Shown here: one piece after another, positions 33,637 to 44,891 of the stretch | How positions within the stretch are numbered: position 1 is the stretch's first letter | Layout: every line of letters starts with the position of its first letter | NCBI RefSeq assembly: GCF_947172395.1 | Contig: NC_069087.1 | Span: 16,374,889-16,438,888 of the forward strand | DNA: 64,000 nucleotides | Reading direction: 5' to 3' | From: Bicyclus anynana | Taxonomy: Eukaryota; Arthropoda; Insecta; Lepidoptera; Nymphalidae | Notes under the pieces: model-generated | The model's input: the letters and a program-made list of their open reading frames with translations, nothing else | Told to the model about the DNA's origin: nothing | Databases searched by the model: none | Position numbers and translations under genes: made by a program

Positions 33637-35481
33637 CCATAAATAGAGGACTTTATATAACGGCGCTATAACGATCCAGTTTATTACTTTATTTATTCAG
33701 AGGTTATGTTAGCTTGTGAACGTGTGAATCTTGCAATATTACTTAAAGTTGTAACACAACAAGGAATTTCTTCACAACGATTGTTTTGCTGTAGTCTATT
33801 ACTTCATGCTTGGCTTAATTTGTAATCGAATGTAAAAATATGACTCAGGATATTTTACTGTCATTCTTAATGTGCTTTTTTGAATGAATTTGACTTAGTC
33901 TAATTGTAATCACGCAAAAATATTGTCAGTCAAGTAGTTTAATTAATATGTTATGTTGCGTGGCGTAAGTAGTACCCAAGCAATGCAGTATTATTTTCTT
34001 AGAGAATGACAAGTTTATCCTACTTCATTGCCAATATTACCTACTGTGTTATGTGTATCACCAGATAATTAATGTTATGTTGTCAGAGATGGAAATCAGT
34101 TTCTACATCGCATCGTTGTTGCTAAAGTTAAATAGGTTCTTTTGTTATTACTCTATTAATAATATGCTGAGGCCAAAAGCCTTAAAGCAGATTATTATTA
34201 ATTTGAGTATTAAACCTCAGACTAATCAGGACTTAATGCACACTACTACGCCAGAGTTCATAGGGGGTCTTAACTTTCCCAAGTCATCCTTGACCTCCTC
34301 CATCGAGCACCTGTCTCAATGTAGCTGCATTAGGCGCCATTGTTGTAACAATAGCCGCTAATACAGCTACAATTATGTGTCTGTGTTTATGTCATTATCG
34401 GACTCTTGTATCAAAATGTTTTATATCGTTACCAAATTAATTTACCTATACAATCCCTTAGCCTTTGTGTTCAGAGCTTTTATGATTTCCTCTTTTCGAA
34501 TTGGTATTTATGATTGAAGTTGGCATCTTATATTGAAAAGCTTTTGTGTCATTGTATTAACAACATTAAAACTGAATTAACAGAGTTACACATTTCAAAA
34601 TTAATTGAACGACCGTCGCAGAAATAAAAGTAGTTTATAAATGAAATGCTATCAATATTAAAATCTTGTATTATACAAACATTTAGTTATATCTAGATTC
34701 TAGATGGTTATCCAGCAACATCATTGCCATCGCGAGATCGGTAATGATGACAATTAGAAATTTATTCATTGCCTTTGAATAATAATGCGGTATATTTCTT
34801 GCATTTAATGCCCGCCACTGACACCGAATAGGTATTAAGAGCTCACGGAGTCATAGAGATCTAGATTTAACAGATTCCTGCATTAATGTAAGGGAAAAGT
34901 TTACGGCGTTTACCATAAACGGTATTTAGAACCAATATATTATGTCTAACTTTAGAAATACTCTGCATTGGTGCTAATTTTAGCGCCACAATACTTAAGA
35001 GTATTTTAAAGAAATATGTTGTTTTAAATTATTGTAAAACATCGACCATAAAATCACAAACTATAGGATTCAGTTAAACATATAAATTCTCTATCCAATT
35101 TGTTTAAATTCGATATTTCTCGATTCTTCGAAATCGATTCCTTGAATGTCGTCGTATGATGAATTCAACATTTTTGGGTGATAATGCCGGTATTTAAGAG
35201 TTGACAGCTCTGAAAGGGTAATTGGTGGGCAATCAAGGTGAAAGTCAGACGATCCTCGTTCATGTCCTGATTCTCGGATATGACCCACTTTATGTAAATT
35301 ATTCCGAGTATAATATGAATCGGTTTTGTTTACACAGCATTAATGTCCATAATCTGGTTTTTGCCTCAATTTTTAGATTTAAGAATGATCATTTTAATGC
35401 AATATAAATTTTTCTGATGATTAAGGTTGTTACGGAATCAAAAGTGAAAACAATACCAAAAGGTGAAGGTTGGCTTTATGT
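33637..35481. other. Transposon-poor DNA
   Basis: No gene or mobile element recognised. The 102-codon frame at 34053-34361 starts with GTG and matches nothing I know. Confidence 0.4.
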
Positions 35482-35527
35482 GCCTCAAAAAGGTATTAAA
35501 TTTTGAAATTTAATATCTTTTTGAGGC
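35482..35527. repeat. 22-bp inverted repeat, 2-base loop
   Basis: 35482-35503 (GCCTCAAAAAGGTATTAAAT + TT) pairs with 35506-35527 with one G:T position, which would be a G:U pair in plus-strand RNA. The loop is TG. The loop is too tight for an unopened RNA hairpin. Confidence 0.9.
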
Positions 35528-36093
35528 TAAAATCCTGGCCTGAGAGAGATCGTAAAACCAGTGAGCTTTCAAAGTACTCAAAGAAGTAATTCAAATTATA
35601 TTACTATCATAATTAACTTCCCTATGCACATAAGCTTCTTACTTCATTGAGCTGTAACTATACAAATTGCATACTCGCAATATATTACCTTACGCTGCAT
35701 TACTCACTTGTGTTCCATTAAGTAACGTGCATTGCATAGCCGATTCTTAAAATATTACCTATTGTGACCATAAATTACCCTTTTCTCCACCAGAACCGTT
35801 ATGGATACTGTTTTGTCGACGTGTCTCATAAATCTTCAGGCACACGTTACCGACCGTGGTCCGTGGTAATTTGGCAATAAGTCAACGGTTAATCTGATGC
35901 AAATTGCTTCATATGTTTCTGTTATCGGTTCAGGTGTCACCTCGCGAATTTCCTCTGACCCAAAAAGCTTTGAACGTTATTATGAGGGGACATCTCCTAT
36001 CAACTGGGATAATATCACCTGACCAACTGACGACTATAGTGATTTTAATGTAACATTGTAAGCTTATAACAAAGGTATGGGTTCGGTAGTCAG

Positions 36094-36126
36094 TCAATTC
36101 GTCAATAATTATTATTGACGAATTGA
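36094..36126. repeat. 16-bp perfect inverted repeat, 1-base spacer
   Basis: TCAATTCGTCAATAAT (36094-36109) and ATTATTGACGAATTGA (36111-36126) are exact reverse complements. Confidence 0.9.
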
Positions 36127-38829
36127 TTAAAATTCTGGGTTTTAGTCGTTTTTCTATTTCAGTATCATCGTAATCACTCACTATTGTTTTAATTCTAAAA
36201 TGTACTGTGTGTTTATGTAGAAGTGTTATTTATTTCTTAGTAGTTGTACAGCAATAGACTATCTAATTCCAATTTTATTTCGTATTGAATATTTATATCG
36301 TATTAAATGAAATTATGTTTCATGATACTGACCAATGTTTTATTATGTATTTACGTAAATATTTTGTTTCTATCTATTCTCCATCTTTTCATATAAGTTT
36401 CCATTTAGTATGAATGTTCTCTGTCCATTCATCGTCACTTTAGTCACGATATGTTACTTAACACGCCGTAATCTCGACTTAAATTATATTTTTATTGATA
36501 ATATTCTCATTCAGTACGTGAGTAATAGTGACATGTTTGTGTGATGTCTTATATTTTTCATAAGATATTTCTCAAGTTACAACATTGGTTTATGTAGAGT
36601 TTTGATTTGCTTTAGCTAGTTTGAGTGAAAGTGCTATTTCCAGCATATTGACCTTTTCTCGTATGGTACAAAAAAGGTAGAATGATGTATTGAGACTGTG
36701 ATTAAAATGTAATTAACCAGACCCATAGAAGTTTCAGGACACCAGTATATTTTATTTGCTTACCCTTGAGCTAGTAGAATTACTTTGCTTTTCTTTTTTA
36801 ATTAATTAACATTTCTTAAGCAACATTCTATTCCTATAACCTCATTTAGTAATATTATATATTAGTAAGTAGTAGTAGTATACATAGCCAAGATGTAGAA
36901 GTCGTCATCACGATGATGTTGAAATTAACAACAAGCTATGAATCTTACGTTATCTAATCACATACATTTATTACCTAAAAAATTAATATTGTTCGCTTAT
37001 TTATTCACACGTTCATTTAATTCTCAATTAGCGAGTTTATAATCCAATACATCACTCGATACATCGGAATCGTTAACATGTTTAAAATCGGCGTTAATCT
37101 TTTTCGTCGGTCTTGCAAATATTTTTATTACGGAGAACACATAACAATAAACGGAGCGAAAAACTAATTGAGCGGCTGGTCGCGTTTTAGCGAGAAGATT
37201 TGGGAAAAGTTTTATATTATGTAGGGAGTATGGAAATTTCATATAGGTATGGTTCATATTAAAAAAAAATCGGCGTTATAACATTGAATAATTGGATAAT
37301 AAGTACCTAATAGGGCACTTACAATATTCAACATAAATACCTATATATTAGAAACTTATTGTAATTATATTGTAGTACTACACAATCTAATCAAATTTTA
37401 ATGTAATGTAAAACTTATATTAAAAGTGAAGATAAACTTAACATATTAAGTTCGTATTTATGTTTAGTTTTTGGTGTCAGCATATAACTATTGTTTCTCA
37501 ACTCTCAAATAGTTTTGCAAACGTTAAGGCTAGATACCTTTACACTGCTAGAGTCACAGAGTGTAGCTTGTTTTGACCCAGTGGTCCGGTACTTTTTCAT
37601 ATAGAAACTTTGCCGTACAGCAATCGGAAAATGCCGTGTTATTTTTTGCTCAAAACTAGTTCTACCCACTAACCTCGATGCCTGTCCGATACACCTTCAT
37701 ATTGATACTGGTTGTCAGCATTCGTTTCGCCGTCCGTGTATACATTTGTATTGATGCTCTATATTACCGTCTGTATTGACATAACCTGATTCGTTTAGAT
37801 TCTTGAATGGTTTTATTTGGAACGTTCATCGTTCATCCGGTTGAGGATTTTAAATGGAGTTTTATATTAATTTATGTAAATTATATTGTATTTTTGTTAA
37901 CCCACGTGTATACAAATCTATTTGGGTTATAAAGAATTTTAAATAGGTATAATAACTTAGGGATCTTAGAACAAAATGAGTAGAGCAGGTGTAATCTATA
38001 AAATTATAATATGTACCGAGTCTAATGCACTACTTGTTATTTAACTAGAAAATACAGGAACATTTAAACCGTTGTCTGTAAATATTGGAAGCAAAAACAA
38101 ATGGCAAGAAAAGTAAAACATCCTTGTTTCTAAATAATCCTTCGCTTTGTTAGAGATACGTATAATAACTAATAATAGGTATGCGGCAAATAATAAATGG
38201 TATCTTAAAATGATCAATGGTCCGCATTTTGGAAACGTTTAATTACGTTAAACGATGTAAAATAATTCACGTTAAAATTGCATTAAAACGATTCAGCTTG
38301 TAGCCGACGGCGGCACAACAACATTTTTTTTTTTTTTTCAACAACAACAAATCGTAACATTATTACTTTCCGTCCGTGCGATTACTTGGCGTTGCCACGA
38401 AATTTGTAAAAACCACAAAAACGCATTACGATTTCGTGAGAAGCTCCACGGGCGGAACACGCTTTTTTCATGTTCGTCTCCAATTGCGAATCATGCGTAC
38501 TGTGTAATTTTGTTCGAAAATATATATTCTTACAGCTATAATCGACTCCTATGTGTTTTTGTTCCCGTGTAATGCTTAAAGATTTGTGTTCGTTTACAGT
38601 AAATACATAAGTGAAACTCGTATAATTTCGAAGCTTAAGATTTTTATGCAAATATTTTGTACATCTCTTTAGTTGTACACAACAAAAACAAACAACTACA
38701 GCAGAAATTAATATCTAATTATTAGAATACGAAAGGCGTTATTAATAACTTATTACCTACATTTTATAAGTTGTACAATATTATTTAGTCAATGATACAA
38801 ATTCCAAAAAAAAACAATTTTAAAAATTT
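36127..38829. other. End of transposon-poor block
   Basis: No gene or mobile element recognised. A poly-T run lies at about 38323-38338, and short frames only (77 and 89 codons, minus strand). Confidence 0.4.
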
Positions 38830-39084
38830 ATGCTTGGGGTTTCTCTGCGTGATCGAATCAGATCAGAAGAACTTTTAACGGTATAGCTCAGCGAGTCGCG
38901 AAGCTGAAGTGGCAATGGGCAGGCCACATAGTTCGAAGAGCCGGTGGACGTTGGGGTCCCAAGGTGCTGGAATGGCGACCCCGCACCGGAAAGCGCAGTG
39001 TTGGTCGACCCCCCACTAGGTGGACCGAGGACATCGAGCGGGTTGCAGGGATATTCGCGGCTCGAGACCGTTTTGTTTGGAAGT
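38830..39084 (+). mobile_element. RTE-type LINE C-terminal fragment
   Basis: TGCTTGGGGTTTCTCTGCGT, CGAGTCGCGAAGCTGAAGTG, CAATGGGCAGGCCACATAGT, GTGCTGGAATGGCGACCCCG, CCGGAAAGCGCAGTGTTGGT, CATCGAGCGGGTTGCAGGGA, CGGCTCGAGACCGTTTTGTT occur in order. The middle frame reads GPKVLEWRPRTGKRSVGRPP, the most conserved stretch of the family. Two internal deletions (after GATCGAATCAGA and before CGGCTCGAG) and a missing 3' tail show it is dead. Confidence 0.9.
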
Positions 39085-39580
39085 GATGAAGAATATTTGC
39101 GAATGGATATCGAACCCATGACCTTTCGATGTTGAGTCTGATCCGTATACCGTGGACATATTCATGCTAGGACTATTATTAAGAAAATGTCTATACATAT
39201 TCAACAATGCATTACTTGCTTGCGTAATACTCTGGTAATACCATCATGTTACGATGTTACCTCATTAAGGTCAACGCACACTGATCGGTGAGCGCTAAAC
39301 AATGTTCATCCCATGATCGATGGCGCTCGGTAACGGAGCTCTTCCGGTGCCGACGTTGACGGCAGCGCATAATGTCGGCCCACTTACTTCTCGTAAAGTA
39401 GTACGTACTTTATTTAAGTGCAATGCTTGATGGAAACTGTAATTTCGTCTATTTTATAGAATGTCTTGAACTGGCGCTAGAACGAGTGCCTGAGAGATGC
39501 TCAAAGATACTGAGCCCTTGCTCCTGTCAAAAGCAAGAAAGACAGACAAATATGAAGTTTGGACGGTGGTGGTTTTGGGT
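39085..39580. other. Unassigned DNA
   Basis: No gene recognised. Moderate GC around 39270-39380. The 104-codon frame at 39423-39737 ends inside the SINE that follows and is not a gene. Confidence 0.4.
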
Positions 39581-39764
39581 GCAAAGACGTACCGCCAAGC
39601 GATTTCGTGTTCCGGTACGATTTCGTGTAGAAACCGAAAGGGGTGTGGATTTTCATCCTCCTCCTAAAAAGTTAGGCCGCTTCCATCTTAGATTGCATCA
39701 TCACTTACCACCAGGTGAGATTGTAATCAAGGGCTAACTTGTAAAGAATAAAAAAAAAAAAAAA
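39581..39764 (+). mobile_element. tRNA-derived SINE (family A), 5' truncated
   Basis: GCAAAGACGTACCGCCAAGC, GTTCCGGTACGATTTCGTGT, CATCCTCCTCCTAAAAAG, CATCATCACTTACCACCAGG, GTAATCAAGGGCTAACTTGT, AAGAATAAAAAAAAAAAAAA. Confidence 0.9.
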
Positions 39765-39864
39765 CTTTCTCCTAAAAAGTTAGCCCGCTTCCATCATAGA
39801 CTGCATCGTCATCAGGTGAGATTGTAGACAAGGGCTAACTTGTGAAGAATAAAATAAAATAAGA
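39765..39864 (+). mobile_element. Second SINE A 3' end in tandem
   Basis: Directly after the A-tail of the previous copy: CTCCTAAAAAGTTAGCCCGC, CATCAGGTGAGATTGTAGAC, AAGGGCTAACTTGTGAAGAA, TAAAATAAAATAAG. Both units share the unusual CCTAAAAAGTTAG, so a local duplication is more likely than two insertions. Confidence 0.85.
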
Positions 39865-40272
39865 CAATGCTAGTTCTATTTGTTGCCATTACAAGCTATT
39901 CACAGCAAAGTCGTCCATGATTGACATGTCATTGCGATTCGTAAAAGTGTTATTCGACGGAGCAAGTCGGCAACTTACGCGCGTGACCGCGACCCGGCAT
40001 CTGACAGATTTTATTGTTCGCTGTGACAGCCGCTTCGCAATTTGTTCATTCGATTTATTTCTTCGAGTATTATAGACTGTGGTGACCACACCTTTGTCAT
40101 TTCATAAAAGCTGAAAGTTTGTTGGCTTATACCATGGATTAACGAAAAGCAGTTGACTTTAGGTATGTTGGCTGTAGAAGTTTGCAGGTTTTAAAGGTGC
40201 AAAGACAGAGATGAGTTTTTTTTTTATTTTAAATTGGGATAATATGAAAAATCATATCTACAGTCACTGAAT

Positions 40273-40345
40273 CCCACGAGGCGATGCTTAAACCGCCCGG
40301 TGACGCCGCTGAGGTCCCATTAAGGAGCTTACAGATATTTTCTTT
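40273..40345. repeat. Module shared with 63268-63330
   Basis: CGCCCGGTGACGCCGCTGAG and GTCCCATTAAGGAGCTTACA match CCCCTGGTGACGCCGCTGAG, GTCATATTAAGGAGGCTATA at 63286-63315. In both places a family B SINE follows within 100 bases or so. Confidence 0.7.
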
Positions 40346-40363
40346 GAGATAGTGATAAAAATT

Positions 40364-40641
40364 AGCCGTGATAGCTCAGTGGATATTGACCCCTGTTTTC
40401 CATTCGGAGGGCGTAGATTCGAATCCGTTATAGTGCATTTTAAGTAATTAAATTTCACGTATCTTTTAACGGTAAAGGTAAACATCGTGAGAAAACCTGC
40501 ATACCTGAGAAGTTTCTTATTTCTCTAAGTGTGTGAAGTCTGTCTACCCGCATTGGGACTATTAGCCTAAATCCCTCTTATTCTGAGAAGAGACTCGTGC
40601 TCAACAGTTATCTGAATATAGGTTGTTAATGATGAATGAAA
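40364..40641 (+). mobile_element. tRNA-derived SINE (family B), full length
   Basis: The 5' end has a tRNA-like promoter: A box TAGCTCAGTGG (40372-40382) and B box GATTCGAATCC (40416-40426). It then runs through AACATCGTGAGAAAACCTGC, AGTGTGTGAAGTCTG, CCGCATTGGGACTATTAGCC, CTTATTCTGAGAAGAGACTC, GTGCTCAACAGTTATCTGAA, TATAGGTTGTTAATGATGAA. RNA polymerase III would read such an element. It is not a tRNA gene, because no acceptor stem closes. Most complete copy in the window. Confidence 0.88.
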
Positions 40642-40706
40642 ATGTGTCCAGTTCCCCAGACGTTTGGTGGCAACCCTTAAACTTTAATATTTACTTAGCG
40701 GTGTTT
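40638..40706. repeat. Direct duplication, left copy
   Basis: AAAATGTGTCCAGTTCCCCA, ACCCTTAAACTTTAATATTT and GCGGTGTTT recur at 41124-41182, bracketing two SINE segments. Confidence 0.85.
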
Positions 40707-40786
40707 ATTGGACTATTAGACTAATCCCTGAGAGGAAACACGTGCGCAATAGTGAGCCGAGTATGGGTTGTTAATGATGAATATGA
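40707..40786 (+). mobile_element. SINE family B, 3' part
   Basis: GGACTATTAGACTAATCCCT, GAGAGGAAACACGTGCGCAA, TAGTGAGCCGAGTATGGGTT, GTTAATGATGAATATG. The 5' half is missing. Confidence 0.8.
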
Positions 40787-41120
40787 TTTTTTTTTATTTT
40801 TTTTTATTCTCTACAAGTTAGCCCTTGACTACAATCTCACCTGATGGTAAGTGATGATGCAATCTAAGATGGAAGCGGACTAACTTGTTAGGAGTAGGAT
40901 GATCCCCACACTCCTTTCAGTTTCTACACGACGTCGTACCGGAACGCTAAATCGTTTGGCGGTACGTCTTTGTCGGTAGGGTGGTAACTAGCCACGGCCG
41001 AAGCCGCCCACCAGCCAGACCTGAACCAATTAAGAAAACCTTAATCGGCCCAGCCGAGGATCCAACCCTGGACCTCCATCTTGTAATTCCACCACGCACA
41101 CTACTGCGCCACGGAGGCCG
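40787..41120 (-). mobile_element. tRNA-derived SINE (family A), near full length
   Basis: Minus strand: GGCCTCCGTGGCGCAGTAGT (tRNA-like A-box area), GGTGGAATTACAAGATGGAG, GTCCAGGGTTGGATCCTCGG (decayed B box), GCCGATTAAGGTTTTCTTAA, GGTCTGGCTGGTGGGCGGCT, the GTACCGCCAAACGATTTAGC core, and the tail TAGAGAATAAAAAAAAATAA. About 334 bases. It lies directly against the family B piece at 40707-40786. Confidence 0.9.
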
Positions 41121-41123
41121 TCA

Positions 41124-41182
41124 AAATGTCTAGTTCCCAGACAGTGGTTAACCCTTAAACTTTAATATTTAACGGTGTTTTA
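41124..41182. repeat. Direct duplication, right copy
   Basis: AAAATGTCTAGTTCCCAGAC, AACCCTTAAACTTTAATATT, TAACGGTGTTTTA: right copy of the segment at 40638-40706, with small deletions. Confidence 0.85.
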
Positions 41183-42978
41183 TATCACAAAGGTTATGTG
41201 TAACGTAACGAGGTTACGACGCTGTGACTAATTGTCGTCAAACACCGTGCGCGGTATTATTTTTATAATGGCAAATAAGCCCGCGCCGCTGTCCCGTTAT
41301 GGTGTTAGTCCTGAGTACTGACACCATGAGTTGGCCACTGGATCAGGACAGATTCAGATTCAGGATCAGATTGATCGTATGTACAGGAATATCTAAATAA
41401 ATTAACAGATGGTGTACTATTTGTATAAAAAAAAAATTATACAACTGTTTACCTGACTTGTTTTTTTAATGTTTATGGATTTCCGATACTCATGTACGGT
41501 AAAAACAAAAATACAACGCTCTTTAGAGTTATAATAAAAGAACTCATCATATTTATAAATAAATGTCTTTACATTCCTCTCGGTTTCGAAGTGACATAGA
41601 CCTGTTAGCTATTCAAATATATCCTCCAATATTCGAATAATATGAATATTTTCTCAAATTATCATTTATTTTGAAAAAAAATAGTCACTCTTCATAACTT
41701 CACAGCAATGATGAAAATAAAAATATAAAAAGCACATCAAAGCATAATAAACTTGAATTTAAATTAAAAATATCAAATTTAAATTGAAATAATATCAAAT
41801 AATCTTGAAGTTAAGAGATTACCATGTTTGTCCTGTTGAATAAGGACCACCTGGATATCCTAACACTGAGTAAGCTAACACCATTTCTTTGTTTGAAATG
41901 AGTAACTGAAGAGGAATTCACAGCTTAGCATATTATGGTATTACGACTCGAGTCTTACGAGCACTAACTGTCTTTTGTGTCGGTTATACGAGGATATCTC
42001 ACTAAAATTCAGAGCCGCTTTACTGACATCCTTTTACTTAAGTCACAAATACTTAAGTAACTTTTCATTTTATTTGGGAACTGTTATCAACAATAATGTA
42101 CAAAGACAAATTTAAATATTTCATACATTTCCACAAAAATTATAAAAAAATCAAACTGTTTCACTAAATCTAAAGTAAATTAAATTTAAAAAGTTAAACA
42201 ATTGTGAGTACGTTTACTATGAAAGTAAAAAGAAATATTTTTGTAATTTCTGTGATCGGGAAATTCATTCACTAGTCATATTCCCAACTATTTATAGTCT
42301 TCAACAAATAATATTTCTTTTTTTGAAATGTCTATAAAATACAAAATAAGTGTATTACAGAACACTATAAAAACAATCCAGCCCAGCAGGCTCCCGTTGC
42401 TTTTGAGACATCTACTTACTACTGAATTTATAATGTGGACTTGACATGTCTCTCCAGGATCACACTTATGACGACTGTCCCGTCTATATAACGGTTTTAT
42501 ATCACCGCTGTTATACGATATCCTGTTAATACATATTATTGATTGCATGCGAGCTTATTGTGTGATTTGCAACGAGGAAATATTACTGCACACAATTAAA
42601 GTTATTGCACTTTTTATTGGACAGGTTGTTGCGTTGTGCCAATTTTATTGTTTGTTGTTTTTGTTTGTTGTAACGCTGAAACAATACAAATTGATGGATT
42701 GAATGTTGAAATGTTATTAGTTCCTTGAGGTGAGTAGGCCTTTTTGCTACCAGCTGTACGCTTGATGGTCAGCGATGGTGCAGCCAATGGAACAAGCTTG
42801 CCTAGAAGTTCCTGATTAACTCATGTAATGTTGAGGATACTGGAAGGTCGTTCCCTTTACATAGTATACCTAAAGTACCTGCGTTTAAACGCTTAGATCT
42901 TTAAAACTATCAAACTTTATAAAAAGTACAGCATAGTTTTAACGTTTTATCCGTTTTAACTACGCAACGGATTATGGT
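41183..42978. other. AT-rich unassigned DNA
   Basis: No gene recognised. A clean donor-like GAG/GTGAGT occurs at about 42728-42736 without exon support. Short GATTCAGATTCAGGATCAGA repeats at about 41350-41370. Confidence 0.4.
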
Positions 42979-43152
42979 AGGTGTCCACAGATCGTACGCA
43001 TAACGGATTTTAGTATCTTTGAATAGAAACTTAAACAAGTAGGTACGTCTGCTGATCCGAATCGTACTGATCGCATCGAATGGATTTTACCGACCATAAA
43101 ATTAAAATCCTTTTGATGCGATGCATCCTATACGTACGGTCTGTGGATGCCT
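42979..43152. mobile_element. MITE family F
   Basis: Left end AGGTGTCCACAGATCGTACG, right end GTCTGTGGATGCCT (inverse). Inside are GTACGTCTGCTGATCCGAAT, TGATCGCATCGAATGGATTT and CCTTTTGATGCGATGCATCC. Same orientation as the copy at 12676, with about 20 bases missing near the left end. Confidence 0.8.
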
Positions 43153-44777
43153 GTCTTAAATTGACTGATGAATGATGAGTTTTAAGAATACCGAGTGATA
43201 CAACAAGATACGGGTAGTGTGATTCAAGAATAAGTTTTATGCATATAGTACAAATAGCACAACGAAGACGAAAATTATATACGAAGAGAAAAGACGAAGT
43301 CGCGACGTCTGCAAGTTAAAAATCTAAGTTAGATTAGAATATAGTATGGATAAATCGATCAGTGTATTATGACGTCGGCGCACGAACGGCGTGTTCGGCG
43401 TCCGGGCGACGTTCCCACAGTATTTGAGGACCGGCTGCATTGGAATTATGACTCGCGATGAACTTATAAACTTCGCGGTTGAAATATCCGCGCAATGCCG
43501 CGTATTTACGATCGGGGATCGAGCTATACACGGTTAAGGTTGATGTAGTGTTATAGTATATAGCAGTAGTAAAGTTGATGTGTATGAGAGAGTTATAAAT
43601 AGTGACTATTACCTAAGTATATCTAGCAGTATATCTAGATTGTATGCGTTATATGTACTTGGTACAATTCAAAAGTATTCTTGTGATTGTATTGGTGCAA
43701 CTTTTTACCCGACTGCAAGAATTAGCTTAATTAAGCCCAAATGGAAATTGTATCCAGGGACCTTACCACAAGCTCCTAAATCCGTAGCGATTCCATAATG
43801 TTTCGACATTTCGTACCTTGAGGGCCATTAAGCTTATGGAGGATTATTTAGTCAAACGAATTTGGACGTCATCGGCCATTTAATTCACTTAATTTACACA
43901 CTTACTTAGGTAAAGTTACTTATGCCCTTAAATAAGTTGGATAGATATCATGATAGTTTTGCAAAAGGAAATCCCCAGGACCAGGTTTATACAGTACTAG
44001 AGGAGGCCTACGAATTTGTTTAATTGCCGTTATAGGCAACGGATGATACACCCTCAAATGGGAATTCGATTTCGATGGTAAAGCTCACGCGATTTCGTAT
44101 GTCGATGTACACATATGCATAGCAACACCGCAACATGTGAACTCGTGAAAAAATGCATTTCCATAAAATTCATAGCCCCCATAAATCCACGTTCACCGAA
44201 ACGGTTTAATCGTGTGAAGCCTCGGCCACACTGGATGAATCACTTTTATAAAATCAACCAGTTTTGGCGTCCCACAGGGTACGCCGATTAGGAATACAAC
44301 CTTGAGATGGGTTACAAGCTGGAATTACAAGCCCTTAAGTCTTGAAAAATATTTAAATGTCAATATATGTTACCAGGTGCGAGGAACTCAATGAGTATTA
44401 CAAAACACTGTATTTAAGATATTACAGTGTACTGTCACAGCACGGCAGTGGCGACTCGTACCTCGGCTTCGATGGAAGTTACTACCGATGATTGAATTTA
44501 GCGTGAATTAAAGAAGTGCGGATCAGTGTGGCCGAGACCTAACTCGATTCCAGCAATGGACGGCCGCCAGACACGCTAGACGCTAATTTACGAATTTCTC
44601 CCGCCAATTAGCGTCCGCCTGATGAGGATCCGCTTCATTCTTGATTTTCGCCCCGCAGCGGCAGCGTACCTGTTGGAAATTATAATCGTTAGGGGCACTG
44701 CAGACTTAGGGTTCACGGTTAGGGGTTGCTTCAAATTTGAGAGGCATGGGGTTCGATTTCCATCCGTTGGATTACCT
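43153..44777. other. Unassigned DNA, moderately GC-rich in parts
   Basis: No gene recognised. CpG-rich patch at about 43370-43520. A B-box-like GGGGTTCGATTTCC at about 44750 follows a region that may be a decayed SINE head. Confidence 0.35.
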
Positions 44778-44891
44778 GTGCACCACAAATCCGCATCGTA
44801 CCTACGTATCGGACGCATCGCATCAAACGGATTTTTAATTTTACGGTAGATAAAATCCGCTCGATGCGATCCGTACGATATGTGGACGCCT
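44778..44891. mobile_element. MITE family F, short derivative
   Basis: TGTGCACCACAAATCCGCAT, TATCGGACGCATCGCATCAA, TTTTACGGTAGATAAAATCC, GCTCGATGCGATCCGTACGA, TATGTGGACGCC. Only the outer modules remain, making a 114-base palindrome-like unit; the centre of the longer copies is gone. Confidence 0.8.

Noticed and set aside
34053..34361. 102-codon frame
   Set aside because: It begins with GTG rather than ATG, has no known similarity, and its length is within chance.
39423..39737. 104-codon plus frame
   Set aside because: Its C-terminal half is SINE A sequence.
40364..40430. tRNA gene
   Set aside because: A and B boxes are present but no acceptor stem or cloverleaf closes; it is the head of a SINE. 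The same applies at 60870, 41100 and 48010.
42725..42740. GAG/GTGAGT as an exon end
   Set aside because: No acceptor or open frame of note upstream.
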